Of a DNA stretch of 64,000 nt, positions 16,751-25,618 are shown one piece after another (the stretch's first letter is position 1; every line of letters begins with the position of its first letter). A program made the translations under genes and the position numbers. Below the pieces are notes generated by a model. The model ran no database searches, was not told where the DNA came from, and worked only from the letters and a program-made list of their open reading frames with translations. The stretch is from an uncultured Clostridium sp. GTDB taxonomy: Bacteria; Bacillota; Clostridia; Oscillospirales; Acutalibacteraceae. The stretch covers positions 1 to 64,000 of the forward strand of contig CATZNW010000013.1 in the NCBI GenBank assembly GCA_958422185.1. Reading direction: 5' to 3'.

Positions 16751-17436
16751 TGGGCATCCTCCTGTTCGATCTTATCATTAAGATAACCAAGAGCGTTGGA
16801 AAGCCCGCCGAGTTCGTCCACCAGTCCGCACTCGACCGCTCCTTCACCGTCAAGAACCGTACCGACATCCATAACCAGTTCGCCGGTCTTCATCATAAGC
16901 GCGCGAAAATCATCTGCAGATATCTTTGAATTGCTTTCAACAAAATTAATGATCCTGTCCTGCATTTTTTCAAAATATGAAAGTGTTTGCGGAACACCCA
17001 AAACCAGACCGTTCATTCTGACAGGATGAACCGTCATGGTAGCGCTTGGGACAATAAAGCTTTTCTGACATGAAACTGCCAGAGGAACACCTATTGAGTG
17101 TCCGCCGCCGAGAACGAGCGAAGCAGTCGGGGTCTTCATTGTTGACAGAAGCTCTGCAATCGCAAGCCCGGCTTCAACATCACCGCCTACTGTGTTTAAA
17201 ATGATAAGGAGTCCTTCTATTTCCGCACTTTCCTCGATTGCTACAAGCTGAGGAATTACATGTTCATATTTTGTTGTTTTGTTCTGGCTGGGCAGAATGT
17301 AATGCCCTTCTATCTGACCGATGATAGTTAAGCAGTGGATAAAGTGACCGTTTTTTTTAACGGTAATAGAACCTGTTTCAAAATCGGACTGAGAAGAGCT
17401 GTTTTGCTGATTATTTTCATTTTGTTCTTCGGGCAT
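16747..17436 (-). CDS. tepA: ClpP-class serine protease TepA
   Basis: 229 residues from the ATG at 17436 (MPEEQNENN). The upstream ATG at 17448 directly abuts the AAAAGGA ribosome site and cannot use it. The ClpP/crotonase fold shows LNTVGGDVEAG, then LGGGHSIGVPL with the catalytic Ser, and MTVHPVRM with the His. TepA-type proteins are cytoplasmic and were linked in Bacillus to protein export and to degradation of SASP-type spore proteins; the substrate here is unknown. It is the first gene of the tepA-ylzJ-UppP-like-spoIIIE run. Confidence 0.88.
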   Translation of the reverse strand: MPEEQNENNQQNSSSQSDFETGSITVKKNGHFIHCLTIIGQIEGHYILPSQNKTTKYEHVIPQLVAIEESAEIEGLLIILNTVGGDVEAGLAIAELLSTMKTPTASLVLGGGHSIGVPLAVSCQKSFIVPSATMTVHPVRMNGLVLGVPQTLSYFEKMQDRIINFVESNSKISADDFRALMMKTGELVMDVGTVLDGEGAVECGLVDELGGLSNALGYLNDKIEQEDAQ

Positions 17437-17469
17437 AATTAAACACATCCTTTTAAGTTATTATGCCCG
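17430..17469 (-). promoter_or_regulatory. 10-bp inverted repeat enclosing the tepA start region
   Basis: CGGGCATAAT (17430-17439) and ATTATGCCCG (17460-17469) are perfect inverse complements. In the mRNA the tepA AUG lies in one arm and the Shine-Dalgarno in the 20-nt loop, so the hairpin could slow initiation. Alternatively it is a DNA operator. Confidence 0.55.
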
Positions 17470-17567
17470 AAATCAGATTTATTTTATCATAATTCAAACC
17501 GTTTTTCAATAAATTAAATAATATAATAATTTTTATATTACAAATTATGAAAATTTTTTTAAAACGA

Positions 17568-17596
17568 TTGACACAAATTGAGCAATATTATAGAAT
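17568..17596 (+). promoter_or_regulatory. Promoter of the aconitase-icd-rex operon
   Basis: TTGACA (17568-17573), a 17-bp spacer and TAGAAT (17591-17596). A second TTGACA/TATATA pair (17600-17628) is present but would start the mRNA inside the ribosome site, so it is less likely. Confidence 0.65.
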
Positions 17597-17641
17597 AGAT
17601 TGACAAAAAAATTAATAACTAATATATAGGAGGGTGCAAAT

Positions 17642-19579
17642 ATGGGACTCACATTAGCACAAAAACTTATCAAGGCCCATCTTGTTGAGGGAGAAATGAT
17701 CCCCGGGAAAGAAATCGGCTTAAAGATTGACCAGACTCTTACCCAGGACGCAACAGGTACGATGGCGTATCTTGAATTCGAAGCCATGGGCGTTGACCGC
17801 GTAAAAACCGAAAGAAGCGTTGCCTACATAGACCATAACACTCTGCAGACGGGATTTGAGAATGCGGACGATCACCGTTATATTCAGACTGTTGCGAAAA
17901 AGCACGGAATCTACTTTTCGCGTCCGGGAAACGGAATATGCCACCAGGTGCATCTTGAAAGATTCGGTATACCGGGTAAAACTCTTATAGGATCCGACAG
18001 CCATACGCCTACCGGGGGCGGTATATGCATGCTTGCAATGGGCGCCGGCGGACTTGATGTTGCTGTAGCTATGGGCGGCGGCACATATTATATTCCAATG
18101 CCTAAAATGACGCGAATCAATCTGCACGGATATCTTAAGCCATGGGTTTCGGCAAAAGATATCATTCTTGAAGTCCTTAGGATAATGAGCGTTAAGGGCG
18201 GCGTCGGAAAGATCATCGAATACGGCGGAGACGGAGTTAAGACTCTTTCCGTCCCTGAAAGAGCTACGATCACAAATATGGGCGCCGAGCTTGGCGCAAC
18301 GACCTCGATCTTTCCATCAGATGAGATCACCCTTGCGTTTCTTAAAGCACAGGGCAGAGAAAAAGACTGGACGGAGATACTTCCGGATGACGACGCGGTT
18401 TATGATGAAATAATCGATATAGATCTCTGTTCCCTTGAGCCTATGGCAGCATGCCCGCATATGCCGGATAATGTTAAGACCACGGAAGAGATCGGCAAGA
18501 TCAAGGTTGACCAGGTTGCGATAGGATCCTGCACGAACTCTTCCTATGTTGACATGATGAAGGTTGCAGCAATTCTGAAAGGAAAAACGGTCTGCCCCAC
18601 CGTCTCTCTCTGCATAGCGCCGGGTTCCAAGCAGGTGCTGAATATGCTTGCCCTTAATGGAGCGCTTTCAGATATGATAAATGCCGGCGCAAGAATACTT
18701 GAATCAGCCTGCGGACCGTGTATAGGAATGGGACAGAGCCCAAATTCGGGCGGCATATCGCTGCGCACGTTCAACAGAAACTTTGAAGGCAGAAGCGGAA
18801 CCAAAGATGCAGGCATTTACCTTGTATCACCTGAAGTTGCCGCAGCCTCTGCGCTTACGGGATACCTTACTGATCCCAGGGAACTCGGCGAAGCACCGCA
18901 GGTAAAAATGCCCGAAGAATTCATTGTAAACGACAATATGATCGAGCCGCCGGCAAATGTGGAAGACGCAGAGAATGTTGAGGTTCTTCGCGGTCCGAAC
19001 ATCAAGCCGTTCCCGAAAACAGAACCGCTTCCAAGCGAGATCAGCGCAAAAGCCATACTTAAAGTGGGAGACAATATTACTACGGACCACATTATGCCCG
19101 CCGGTGCAAAAATACTGCCCTACCGTTCAAATATACCTCATCTTTCACAGTACTGCTTTGCGGTCTGTGATGAAACATTCCCTGAGAGAATAAAAAAAGA
19201 GGGCAAAGGCATAATCATAGGCGGTTCAAACTACGGTCAGGGATCAAGCCGTGAACATGCTGCGCTCGTTCCGCTCTATCTTGGTGTTAAAGCGGTTATT
19301 ACAAAGAGTTTTGCCAGGATCCATGTTGCCAATCTTGTTAATGCGGGAATACTTCCGTTTACATTTAAAAATGAAAGCGATTATGACAGGATTGATCAGC
19401 TTGACGAATTAACGCTTCCCCAGATCAGAGAGAAGCTTAAAAATAAAGAGCCAATTATTCTTGTAAACCACTCTAAGGGTGAGGAATATGAGCTTGACGC
19501 CTCTCACCTTTCAGACAGACAAAGAGCAATGCTGCTTTGCGGCGGACTTCTTGATTACACAAGAGAAATGAATAAATAA
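17642..19579 (+). CDS. acn: Aconitate hydratase
   Basis: 645 residues, the compact bacterial/mitochondrial-like form. GSCTNSS (Cys297) and ACGPCIG (Cys357, Cys360) supply the three ligands of the [4Fe-4S] cluster. DSHTPTGGG and the swivel domain motif GGSNYGQGSSREHAAL (binding substrate) are complete. It isomerises citrate to isocitrate in the cytoplasm. GGAGGGTG lies close to the ATG. The 20 bp to icd and the following rex suggest one operon, with Rex perhaps sensing the NADH made by the pathway. In anaerobes this half-cycle feeds 2-oxoglutarate to glutamate synthesis. Confidence 0.95.
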   Translation: MGLTLAQKLIKAHLVEGEMIPGKEIGLKIDQTLTQDATGTMAYLEFEAMGVDRVKTERSVAYIDHNTLQTGFENADDHRYIQTVAKKHGIYFSRPGNGICHQVHLERFGIPGKTLIGSDSHTPTGGGICMLAMGAGGLDVAVAMGGGTYYIPMPKMTRINLHGYLKPWVSAKDIILEVLRIMSVKGGVGKIIEYGGDGVKTLSVPERATITNMGAELGATTSIFPSDEITLAFLKAQGREKDWTEILPDDDAVYDEIIDIDLCSLEPMAACPHMPDNVKTTEEIGKIKVDQVAIGSCTNSSYVDMMKVAAILKGKTVCPTVSLCIAPGSKQVLNMLALNGALSDMINAGARILESACGPCIGMGQSPNSGGISLRTFNRNFEGRSGTKDAGIYLVSPEVAAASALTGYLTDPRELGEAPQVKMPEEFIVNDNMIEPPANVEDAENVEVLRGPNIKPFPKTEPLPSEISAKAILKVGDNITTDHIMPAGAKILPYRSNIPHLSQYCFAVCDETFPERIKKEGKGIIIGGSNYGQGSSREHAALVPLYLGVKAVITKSFARIHVANLVNAGILPFTFKNESDYDRIDQLDELTLPQIREKLKNKEPIILVNHSKGEEYELDASHLSDRQRAMLLCGGLLDYTREMNK

Positions 19580-19599
19580 CACTGTGAGGAGAACAGGAA

Positions 19600-20784
19600 A
19601 TGGACAATAAAGAAAAACTAGCCATAGACAGCGCTGTTAAACAGTTCAGACAATTAATGGAAGGTCAGCTGTTAAGGGCAAAAAAAATAAAGGAAGAAAA
19701 AGATTTTGTAGATTACCAGAATCTTGACACCATCATTATCGGGATCTGCGGCGGCGACGGGATCGGCCCCATTATCACAAAAGAAAGCGAAAGAGTGCTT
19801 GCTTTTCTGCTTAAAGACGAGGTTGCTTCGGGAAAAGTGCAATTTAAGGAAATCGACGGTCTTACAATCGAAAACCGCGCGAAATGCCTTAAGGCTATTC
19901 CGGACGATGTTCTTGAAGAGCTAAAATCCTGTCATGTAATTTTAAAGGGCCCTACTACCACCCCCCGGCAGGGAGACGGCTGGCCTAATGTTGAATCCGC
20001 AAACGTAGCAATGAGAAAAGAACTTGATCTTTTTGCAAATATGCGCCCTGTCCGCGTACCGGAAGAAGGCATAGACTGGACTTTCTTCCGCGAAAACACG
20101 GAAGGCGGCTATGCGGTAGGATCATACGGAGTGAACATTACCGATGATCTGGCTGTTGATTTCACAGTTGCAACACAAGAAGGCTGCGAAAGGATCGCGC
20201 GCCTTGCGTACGAATATGCAAAAAAGAACAACAAAGGCAAAGTTTCAATCATTACAAAGGCTAATATCATTAAAACCACTGACGGAAAATTTCTTAACAC
20301 AGCCAAAAAGATCGGCGAAGAATATCCGGATATCGTTACTGACGACTGGTATGTTGACATTACTACCGCAAAACTTATCGATCCCAACCGCAGGAAAGAT
20401 TTCAAAGTATTTGTGCTTCCTAATCTTTACGGAGATATCATTACAGATGAAGCGGCAGAGTTTCAAGGCGGCGTAGGCACTGCCGGTTCGGCAAACATAG
20501 GTAAGAAATACGCTATGTTTGAAGCCATTCACGGCTCCGCGCCCAGAATGATCACCGAGGGCAGAGGCAAATATGCAGATCCTTGCAGCATGCTCAGGGC
20601 TTCAGTGATGCTGCTTTCACATATCGGCTATCAGGATAAAGCAGACGCACTTGAAAAAGCGCTTGATAAATGCATGTTTGAAGAAAAGAAGCTTACCATT
20701 ACAGGCCGTGACACAGGCTGTACATGTGAAGAATTCGGTGATTATGTAATGGAGACCATTACGGATATGACGGAAAAGGCATAA
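19600..20784 (+). CDS. icd: Isocitrate dehydrogenase (isocitrate/isopropylmalate dehydrogenase family)
   Basis: 394 residues. An N-terminal stretch of about 40 charged residues precedes the Rossmann-like core. SANVAMRKELDLFANMRPVR matches the isocitrate-binding S-x-N-x3-R...R pattern of Icd rather than isopropylmalate dehydrogenase. NTEGGY and IHGSAPRM (cofactor loop) are seen. It should convert isocitrate to 2-oxoglutarate with NAD(P)+; the atypical loop leaves the cofactor open. It lies 20 bp after aconitase with its own GTGAGGAG site. Confidence 0.9.
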   Translation: MDNKEKLAIDSAVKQFRQLMEGQLLRAKKIKEEKDFVDYQNLDTIIIGICGGDGIGPIITKESERVLAFLLKDEVASGKVQFKEIDGLTIENRAKCLKAIPDDVLEELKSCHVILKGPTTTPRQGDGWPNVESANVAMRKELDLFANMRPVRVPEEGIDWTFFRENTEGGYAVGSYGVNITDDLAVDFTVATQEGCERIARLAYEYAKKNNKGKVSIITKANIIKTTDGKFLNTAKKIGEEYPDIVTDDWYVDITTAKLIDPNRRKDFKVFVLPNLYGDIITDEAAEFQGGVGTAGSANIGKKYAMFEAIHGSAPRMITEGRGKYADPCSMLRASVMLLSHIGYQDKADALEKALDKCMFEEKKLTITGRDTGCTCEEFGDYVMETITDMTEKA

Positions 20785-20804
20785 ATAATTCAGAGGTACT
20801 TGCC

Positions 20805-21440
20805 ATGGACAGAAAAGATGAAATTTCATTATCCGTTATCAAAAGACTTCCAAGATATTACAGATTTCTTCAGAGTCTTAAGGAAAACGGTATAGTCAGA
20901 ATCAGCTCAAAAGAGCTGGCAAACAGAATGGGGCTTACTGCATCGCAGATCCGCCACGATTTCAACTGTTTCGGCGGATTCGGACAGCAGGGATACGGTT
21001 ACAACGTACCTGAACTTCACACAAAGATTGGCGAGATCTTGGGCGTAGAAAAAGAACGCAAGACCATACTTATCGGTGCCGGTAATCTCGGAAAGGCCGT
21101 ATGCAATAAAATTTTCGGAGTAAACAGCGGTTTTAGGGTCATCGGTATCTTTGATAAAAATGAAGCCATATGCGGAAAGATGATCAAAGGTATACCTGTA
21201 CGCAATATTGAATATATAGAAAATTTCTGTATTGACAACAAACCGATCTGTGCGGTGATATGCATACCCTCAAATGACATGCGTGAGCTTACGGATCTGC
21301 TTATAAGCCTCGGTATAACAAGTTTCTGGAACTTCAGTAATTACGACATTGGAATGGCACATCCGGAAGTGCTTGTGGAAAACGTACACCTTACTGACAG
21401 TCTTATGACCCTTGGGTATCTTACTTCATCGGAGGTTTAA
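20805..21440 (+). CDS. rex: Redox-sensing transcriptional repressor Rex
   Basis: 211 residues. An N-terminal winged helix (about 1-80; VRISSKELANRMGLTASQIRHDF, of which SQIRHDF is the recognition part) is followed by a Rossmann domain with GAGNLGKA (about 92-99). A C-terminal domain-swapped helix completes it. Rex dimers bind DNA when NAD+ is high and release it when NADH rises, controlling fermentation genes. It lies 20 bp after icd. I saw no convincing Rex operator (TTGTGAA-type palindrome) in this window. Confidence 0.96.
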   Translation: MDRKDEISLSVIKRLPRYYRFLQSLKENGIVRISSKELANRMGLTASQIRHDFNCFGGFGQQGYGYNVPELHTKIGEILGVEKERKTILIGAGNLGKAVCNKIFGVNSGFRVIGIFDKNEAICGKMIKGIPVRNIEYIENFCIDNKPICAVICIPSNDMRELTDLLISLGITSFWNFSNYDIGMAHPEVLVENVHLTDSLMTLGYLTSSEV

Positions 21441-21442
21441 TC

Positions 21443-22129
21443 TTGATAAGAATAAGTACAAAGGAAATTGTTGACGTTTTAAGGTATGATGAAAAAAAGG
21501 CCGTAATTGTTGAAAAAAGACCGATTTTAAACACAAATCAGTTTAAAGCACGGTACAGTGTTATCGATTTTGAAAACAAAACAAAAGAAGTGTTAACAAA
21601 AAACGCATATTTGTTTAAAAAGTTCGGTTCGTCCTACGAGCAGATAAGCAAGATCATTCCCAACTTTGTACAGTGCAGTGCGGCGATCTTGTATGACAGG
21701 CGCGTGCTTGTGCTGTATCCAAACGGAGAGGCCGGAATTTTTGACAGAGAGGGCGAGCTTTCCTGGAGCGGATATTTTAAATATCACGATGAGACCGTGA
21801 ATTCTCTTTCACTGGACGGCAAATATTTTTGGTGCATATGCCCGGCGGAATGCTGCGCAATACGCTATTCCAGCCAGAATATGCAGGTAGACCTGCGAAT
21901 CGGCGGAAAGGACGCGCCTACCTTTAAAAATCCAACTCATATATCCGTTGGAGACGGCGATATATATGTCTGCTCCTCAGCGAGCAAGGTCCGAAAGATC
22001 GACGGAAATGATCTAACGGTGTCAGATTATCTGACCTTTGAGGAACCGATAAAACAGTTTTACAAATTCGGCGATTATGCTATTGCCGTCCTTTCCAGCG
22101 GTACATATCTTCTGGAAAACAATCAGTAA
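21443..22129 (+). CDS. Conserved-looking protein of unknown function in the rex operon
   Basis: 228 residues, TTG start 2 bp after the rex stop with GGAGG 8 bp upstream. No signal peptide or membrane segment. The middle part has repeated strand-turn-strand patterns (ILYDRRVLVLYPNGEAGIFD, DGKYFWCICPAE, GDGDIYVCSS) like blades of a small beta-propeller. I do not recognise the family. Tight coupling to rex and a shared terminator suggest a role linked to the aconitase/isocitrate dehydrogenase operon, but nothing specific is visible. Confidence 0.75.
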   Translation: MIRISTKEIVDVLRYDEKKAVIVEKRPILNTNQFKARYSVIDFENKTKEVLTKNAYLFKKFGSSYEQISKIIPNFVQCSAAILYDRRVLVLYPNGEAGIFDREGELSWSGYFKYHDETVNSLSLDGKYFWCICPAECCAIRYSSQNMQVDLRIGGKDAPTFKNPTHISVGDGDIYVCSSASKVRKIDGNDLTVSDYLTFEEPIKQFYKFGDYAIAVLSSGTYLLENNQ

Positions 22130-22137
22130 CTCATAAC

Positions 22138-22181
22138 AAAAGCACCCTGCTGAAACACATGTTTCAGCAGGGTGCTTTTTG
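22138..22181. terminator. Strong bidirectional terminator
   Basis: A nearly 20-bp perfect stem (AAAAGCACCCTGC... / ...GCAGGGTGCTTTT) with a very short loop, between two converging genes. Confidence 0.95.
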
Positions 22182-22198
22182 TATGTATCGTTTCGGAA

Positions 22199-24181
22199 TC
22201 AGGTTTCTACCCAGTTTTTTCCTTTATCTGTTGATGTAAAGGTTCGAGACAGCTGTGTGTTGTCCGCATCAGTACCCATTGTATTTACAACTGTTAAAAC
22301 TCCGTTTTCATAGGAAGGGATATTGTAATAATCATACTCTCCTGCATCACTGAACAAAATGTGTGAAAAGCTCCTCCCCCCATCTTCAGACATATAAAGT
22401 TCGCTCTTATCACCGTTGCCGCTTGGCATGGTTAAAAAGGCCGTATCTTCATCTATAAACAGGCACTTACTGTTGATCTTGAAATGCACATAATTATTTT
22501 CTCCTATTCCATAGCTGCGGTCACTCCAGGATTTACCGCCGTTTGAAGTATATTTTATTGAACCGAATGCATCTGTCATTGCAAAATCAACAAAAGCCAG
22601 CATATAGATATCATTTTCACTCAAAAATCCCATTGAGCCTATTTCAAAATAGCCGCTGAGCTGTATAAAGGTATTCTTCCATTCTTCATTGCTTTCATAT
22701 TTATAAAATATGCGCGCTCCCCCATCTTCGCGAACCGTAAAGTAGGTCAGCTCTTTATCAATCTGAACGCCGTTTACACAAAGTTTATCACCGCGTATTT
22801 CTGACGGTGGATTTAATGTGTTTTCGCCGTCATAACTGTAATATATAACTCCATTATATACCTCATATTCACCTGCCGCCGGCGTAACAACATGGAACCG
22901 GCTGAGGTCATCGCCTTTTACAGTTTCACAGTACATTTTTACCGGAGCTGATCTTTCACCTATTCTGCAAAGCGAGACCGTGCCTCCGTTTTCGATCAGA
23001 CCTGTTTGATTATCCACTACACAGTCTTCATTGAGCGCGATGATGTATTCATCCGTGTATTCTCCGCTTAAAATAAGAGCAGTGGTCCCGTATTGTTTTA
23101 TGTTGGAATAGCTGTATGTATACTCCGTTCCGTTATGAATGATCTTTATACCATTCAGATCGGAAATAAAACTTACTGAATCATTACCGGAATCCTCTGC
23201 GTTCCATGTTCCCATCACAGCATTTGAGACCGAATAATAGGAAATGCCGCCTGATGAACGATCTCCAAAAGTTGCGGCGTAACCCTTAACATTTCCGAAA
23301 TCCGTTGCGTACGTTACCAGACAAACATCGGAATTTATCCACTGTGTACTCTGAAGCTGCGTGGAAGAATCAGTTATAACATCGTGTTCCCTGCAAAAGA
23401 TACCGTAAGCAGGTCTGAACAAAGCAATTCTGCCGTTATCCTCATTTCTTTTCACAATAGCGCAGTTGGAATGACCGGGTGAATAATCCACCATTACGGT
23501 TTCTTTATTTCCGGACACATACATTGACAAATTAAAATACGAAAGGAATATAAATACTCCAACAAAAAATATTATAAACTGTTTTTTCTTTCTGAGCAGA
23601 AAACCAAGCCCGAATGAAATCAAAACGATAAACAGTTCGTTTAATATATTGGCTTCATAAGCATACGGAAATTCTACACCTTTGGTTATATTCAGATAAT
23701 AATACACTGCCTGAAGAACAATCAGGATTCCTGCGCCAATAACGGAAATAACCGCAATAACATTTAAGATTTTCTGAAATTTTGATGATACGTCTGCTCT
23801 GTATTCGACACCGGAATCATATGCAGGCGGTCTTGCACTGTAACGATACGAATTGCTGGCGCCGGAATCGTGGTTATATAGTGTAGTCGTCTGCGCGGAA
23901 AGCCCGCTGCTATTTGAATCGGCGTTATCTGAAAGATATGTATCGGGATCATCACCGCTACCCGGTTCATCATCTCTTTCTCCGTTTAACAGTTCTGAAA
24001 CCGTAACGCTGAAAATATCAGCAATATTCCCAAGCAAAGAAACATCAGGCATACTTAAACCGCGCTCCCATTTAGAAACCGCTTTGTCCGTGATAAAAAG
24101 TTTCTCTGCAAGTTGTTTCTGCGTCATATTATTTTCCGAGCGCAATTGCTTTATAAATTTTCCGAATTTAATGTTATCCAA
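22199..24181 (-). CDS. Membrane-bound XRE-family regulator with extracytoplasmic Asp-box domain
   Basis: 660 residues from the TTG at 24181, which lies 6 bp after GGAGGA; an upstream TTG at 24202 is weaker. A Cro/C1-type HTH (about 5-65, MTQKQLAEKLFITDKAVSKW) is followed by an acidic Ser-rich linker and three hydrophobic segments (about 138-160, 178-197, 200-222). The odd number puts the last 430 residues outside. That part ends with Asp-box repeats (SNGGKSW, SEDGGRSF, STDKGKNW) as in BNR/sialidase-type propellers. It probably senses an external ligand and controls DNA directly. Four operator-like sites lie just upstream. Target genes other than itself are unknown. Confidence 0.85.
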   Translation of the reverse strand: MDNIKFGKFIKQLRSENNMTQKQLAEKLFITDKAVSKWERGLSMPDVSLLGNIADIFSVTVSELLNGERDDEPGSGDDPDTYLSDNADSNSSGLSAQTTTLYNHDSGASNSYRYSARPPAYDSGVEYRADVSSKFQKILNVIAVISVIGAGILIVLQAVYYYLNITKGVEFPYAYEANILNELFIVLISFGLGFLLRKKKQFIIFFVGVFIFLSYFNLSMYVSGNKETVMVDYSPGHSNCAIVKRNEDNGRIALFRPAYGIFCREHDVITDSSTQLQSTQWINSDVCLVTYATDFGNVKGYAATFGDRSSGGISYYSVSNAVMGTWNAEDSGNDSVSFISDLNGIKIIHNGTEYTYSYSNIKQYGTTALILSGEYTDEYIIALNEDCVVDNQTGLIENGGTVSLCRIGERSAPVKMYCETVKGDDLSRFHVVTPAAGEYEVYNGVIYYSYDGENTLNPPSEIRGDKLCVNGVQIDKELTYFTVREDGGARIFYKYESNEEWKNTFIQLSGYFEIGSMGFLSENDIYMLAFVDFAMTDAFGSIKYTSNGGKSWSDRSYGIGENNYVHFKINSKCLFIDEDTAFLTMPSGNGDKSELYMSEDGGRSFSHILFSDAGEYDYYNIPSYENGVLTVVNTMGTDADNTQLSRTFTSTDKGKNWVET

Positions 24182-24208
24182 ACTGACTCCTCCGCCAGAC
24201 AAAAATTA

Positions 24209-24304
24209 GCGGTTTATCAACAGACCGAAGTAAACCGCATAAACAATGATACTGCCGCTCAGCAGTTTACTCAACCGACCCACGGTAGAAATGACGGTTT
24301 ACTG
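24209..24304. promoter_or_regulatory. Four operator-like repeats over the XRE-regulator promoter
   Basis: GCGGTTTATC (24209-24218), inverted AGTAAACCGC (24229-24238), CAGTTTACTC (24263-24272) and CGGTTTACTG (24295-24304) share a GGTTTACT core. On the minus strand a promoter TTGAGT-N17-TATCAT (-35 at 24274-24269, -10 at 24251-24246) overlaps the third site, and the palindromic pair lies just past the start point. This is the arrangement of an autorepressor. Confidence 0.6.
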
Positions 24305-24359
24305 ATCTTATATCATATATATCCAATTAAATATAATATTATTATAACGCATCAGCAAT

Positions 24360-25325
24360 TCATGAACCGATCTCGTCAAGCATTTCTTTTATGATTGCAG
24401 CCGAATCGGCAAACTTTTTCTTCTCGCTTTCATCAAGCGGGATCTCAAGAATTTTGCGTATTCCGTTTCTGTTGATCAGTGCAGGCACACCGATATAGAG
24501 ACCGCTCTGACCATATTCTCCGCCGAGATAAGCGGAAACAGTAAATATAGAGTTTTCATCGTTTAAGATAGCCCTTGTAAGTCTGGCCAGAACCATTCCT
24601 ATCCCGTAATACGTTGCCTTCTTAGCTTTAATAATCTTATACGCAGAATCCCTGACATTGACTGCAATTTCATCCAGTTCGCCCATAATTTTATCAGTGT
24701 GTGAATCAAGCTCCTTTATTGGCAGAACAGACAGCATTGCGCTGCTCCATGCAACAAATTCTGAATCGCCGTGTTCGCCCATTACATACGCGTGAACATT
24801 TCTCGGATTTACTTTAAAATAATCCCCTATCATATAGCGCAGACGGGCTGTATCAAGCGAGGTTCCCGAACCGATTACTCTTTGAGGAGGAAAACCGGAC
24901 AGATCTAGGACCGCCTTTGTCATTACATCTACCGGATTGCTTGCAACAAGAAACACGCCGTTAAAACCGTTTTCAACGATTGGCTTTACGATCGTTTTAA
25001 AGACCTTATAATTCTTTTGCAGAAGATCTCTTCTGGTTTCGCCTTCAAGCTGCGGGACTCCGGCGCAGATAACTATCATATCCATATCCGTGCAATCGGT
25101 ATAATCGCCGGAATAGATTTTCATGCTGCTCGGAGCAAAAGGAAGACCATGTGAAAGATCCATAGCTTCCCCCTCAGCACGCTCTTTATTAATATCGATC
25201 AGGCATAGTTCATCACAGATATTTTGATTAAGCATAGCATAAGCAAAACTCATGCCGACCATTCCAACGCCTACAATTGCAACCTTTTTACTGTCCTGAC
25301 CAAGATTGTTTGAATCATTATGCAT
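24360..25325 (-). CDS. ldh: L-lactate dehydrogenase
   Basis: 321 residues from the ATG at 25325 (MHNDSNNLG), which has AGAGGG 8 bp upstream; the frame is open 8 codons further but without a ribosome site. GVGMVGMSFA is the NAD-binding loop, GETRRDL holds the substrate-orienting Arg, SNPVDV and GEHGDSEFVAW the catalytic His. It reduces pyruvate to L-lactate with NADH in the cytoplasm. A single gene with a roughly 290-bp upstream region; the enzyme is a natural Rex target in relatives, but no clear Rex site is seen. Confidence 0.95.
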   Translation of the reverse strand: MHNDSNNLGQDSKKVAIVGVGMVGMSFAYAMLNQNICDELCLIDINKERAEGEAMDLSHGLPFAPSSMKIYSGDYTDCTDMDMIVICAGVPQLEGETRRDLLQKNYKVFKTIVKPIVENGFNGVFLVASNPVDVMTKAVLDLSGFPPQRVIGSGTSLDTARLRYMIGDYFKVNPRNVHAYVMGEHGDSEFVAWSSAMLSVLPIKELDSHTDKIMGELDEIAVNVRDSAYKIIKAKKATYYGIGMVLARLTRAILNDENSIFTVSAYLGGEYGQSGLYIGVPALINRNGIRKILEIPLDESEKKKFADSAAIIKEMLDEIGS

Positions 25326-25386
25326 ATGAACACCCTCTGCTGTTAACATTCACTTTCACAGGACCGGTGATTTCTATAAATAAGCC

Positions 25387-25594
25387 AGCCCTCAAAAGTA
25401 TTATGACCTTTGAGGGCTTAATCATTCAAATTAACTTTTCTGAAACTGATAAACTGCATCTCTGCATCGGCGGCATCATTCCTGATTAAGAAGAGCATTG
25501 CCTTGCGCAAAGCGGCCTTATACCGACTCAGCCAAAGTTCAAGCAATCGCGCTTGCTTCTTTCATGGTTTTAATAAGTAAATAAGTTTATTTAC
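25387..25594 (-). other. ldh upstream region with two inverted repeats
   Basis: The 293 bp between the PRTase stop and ldh hold a 10-bp stem AGCCCTCAAA/TTTGAGGGCT (25387-25418) without a clear U-tract, and a palindrome GTAAATAA-GT-TTATTTAC (25577-25594). A weak TTGTAA-N17-TTAAAA is present on the minus strand near the latter. The first may be a leader structure of ldh, the second an operator or the end of the upstream operon. Confidence 0.4.
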
Positions 25595-25618
25595 AAATAC
25601 AGTCTCTGATTCAGCGCA

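Noticed and set aside
17600..17628. Second TTGACA/TATATA promoter for aconitase
   Set aside because: It would place the transcription start inside the ribosome binding site; the upstream pair fits better.
25326..25618. Rex operator upstream of ldh
   Set aside because: GTTAACATTCAC looks slightly similar but lacks the two matching half-sites of the Rex palindrome.
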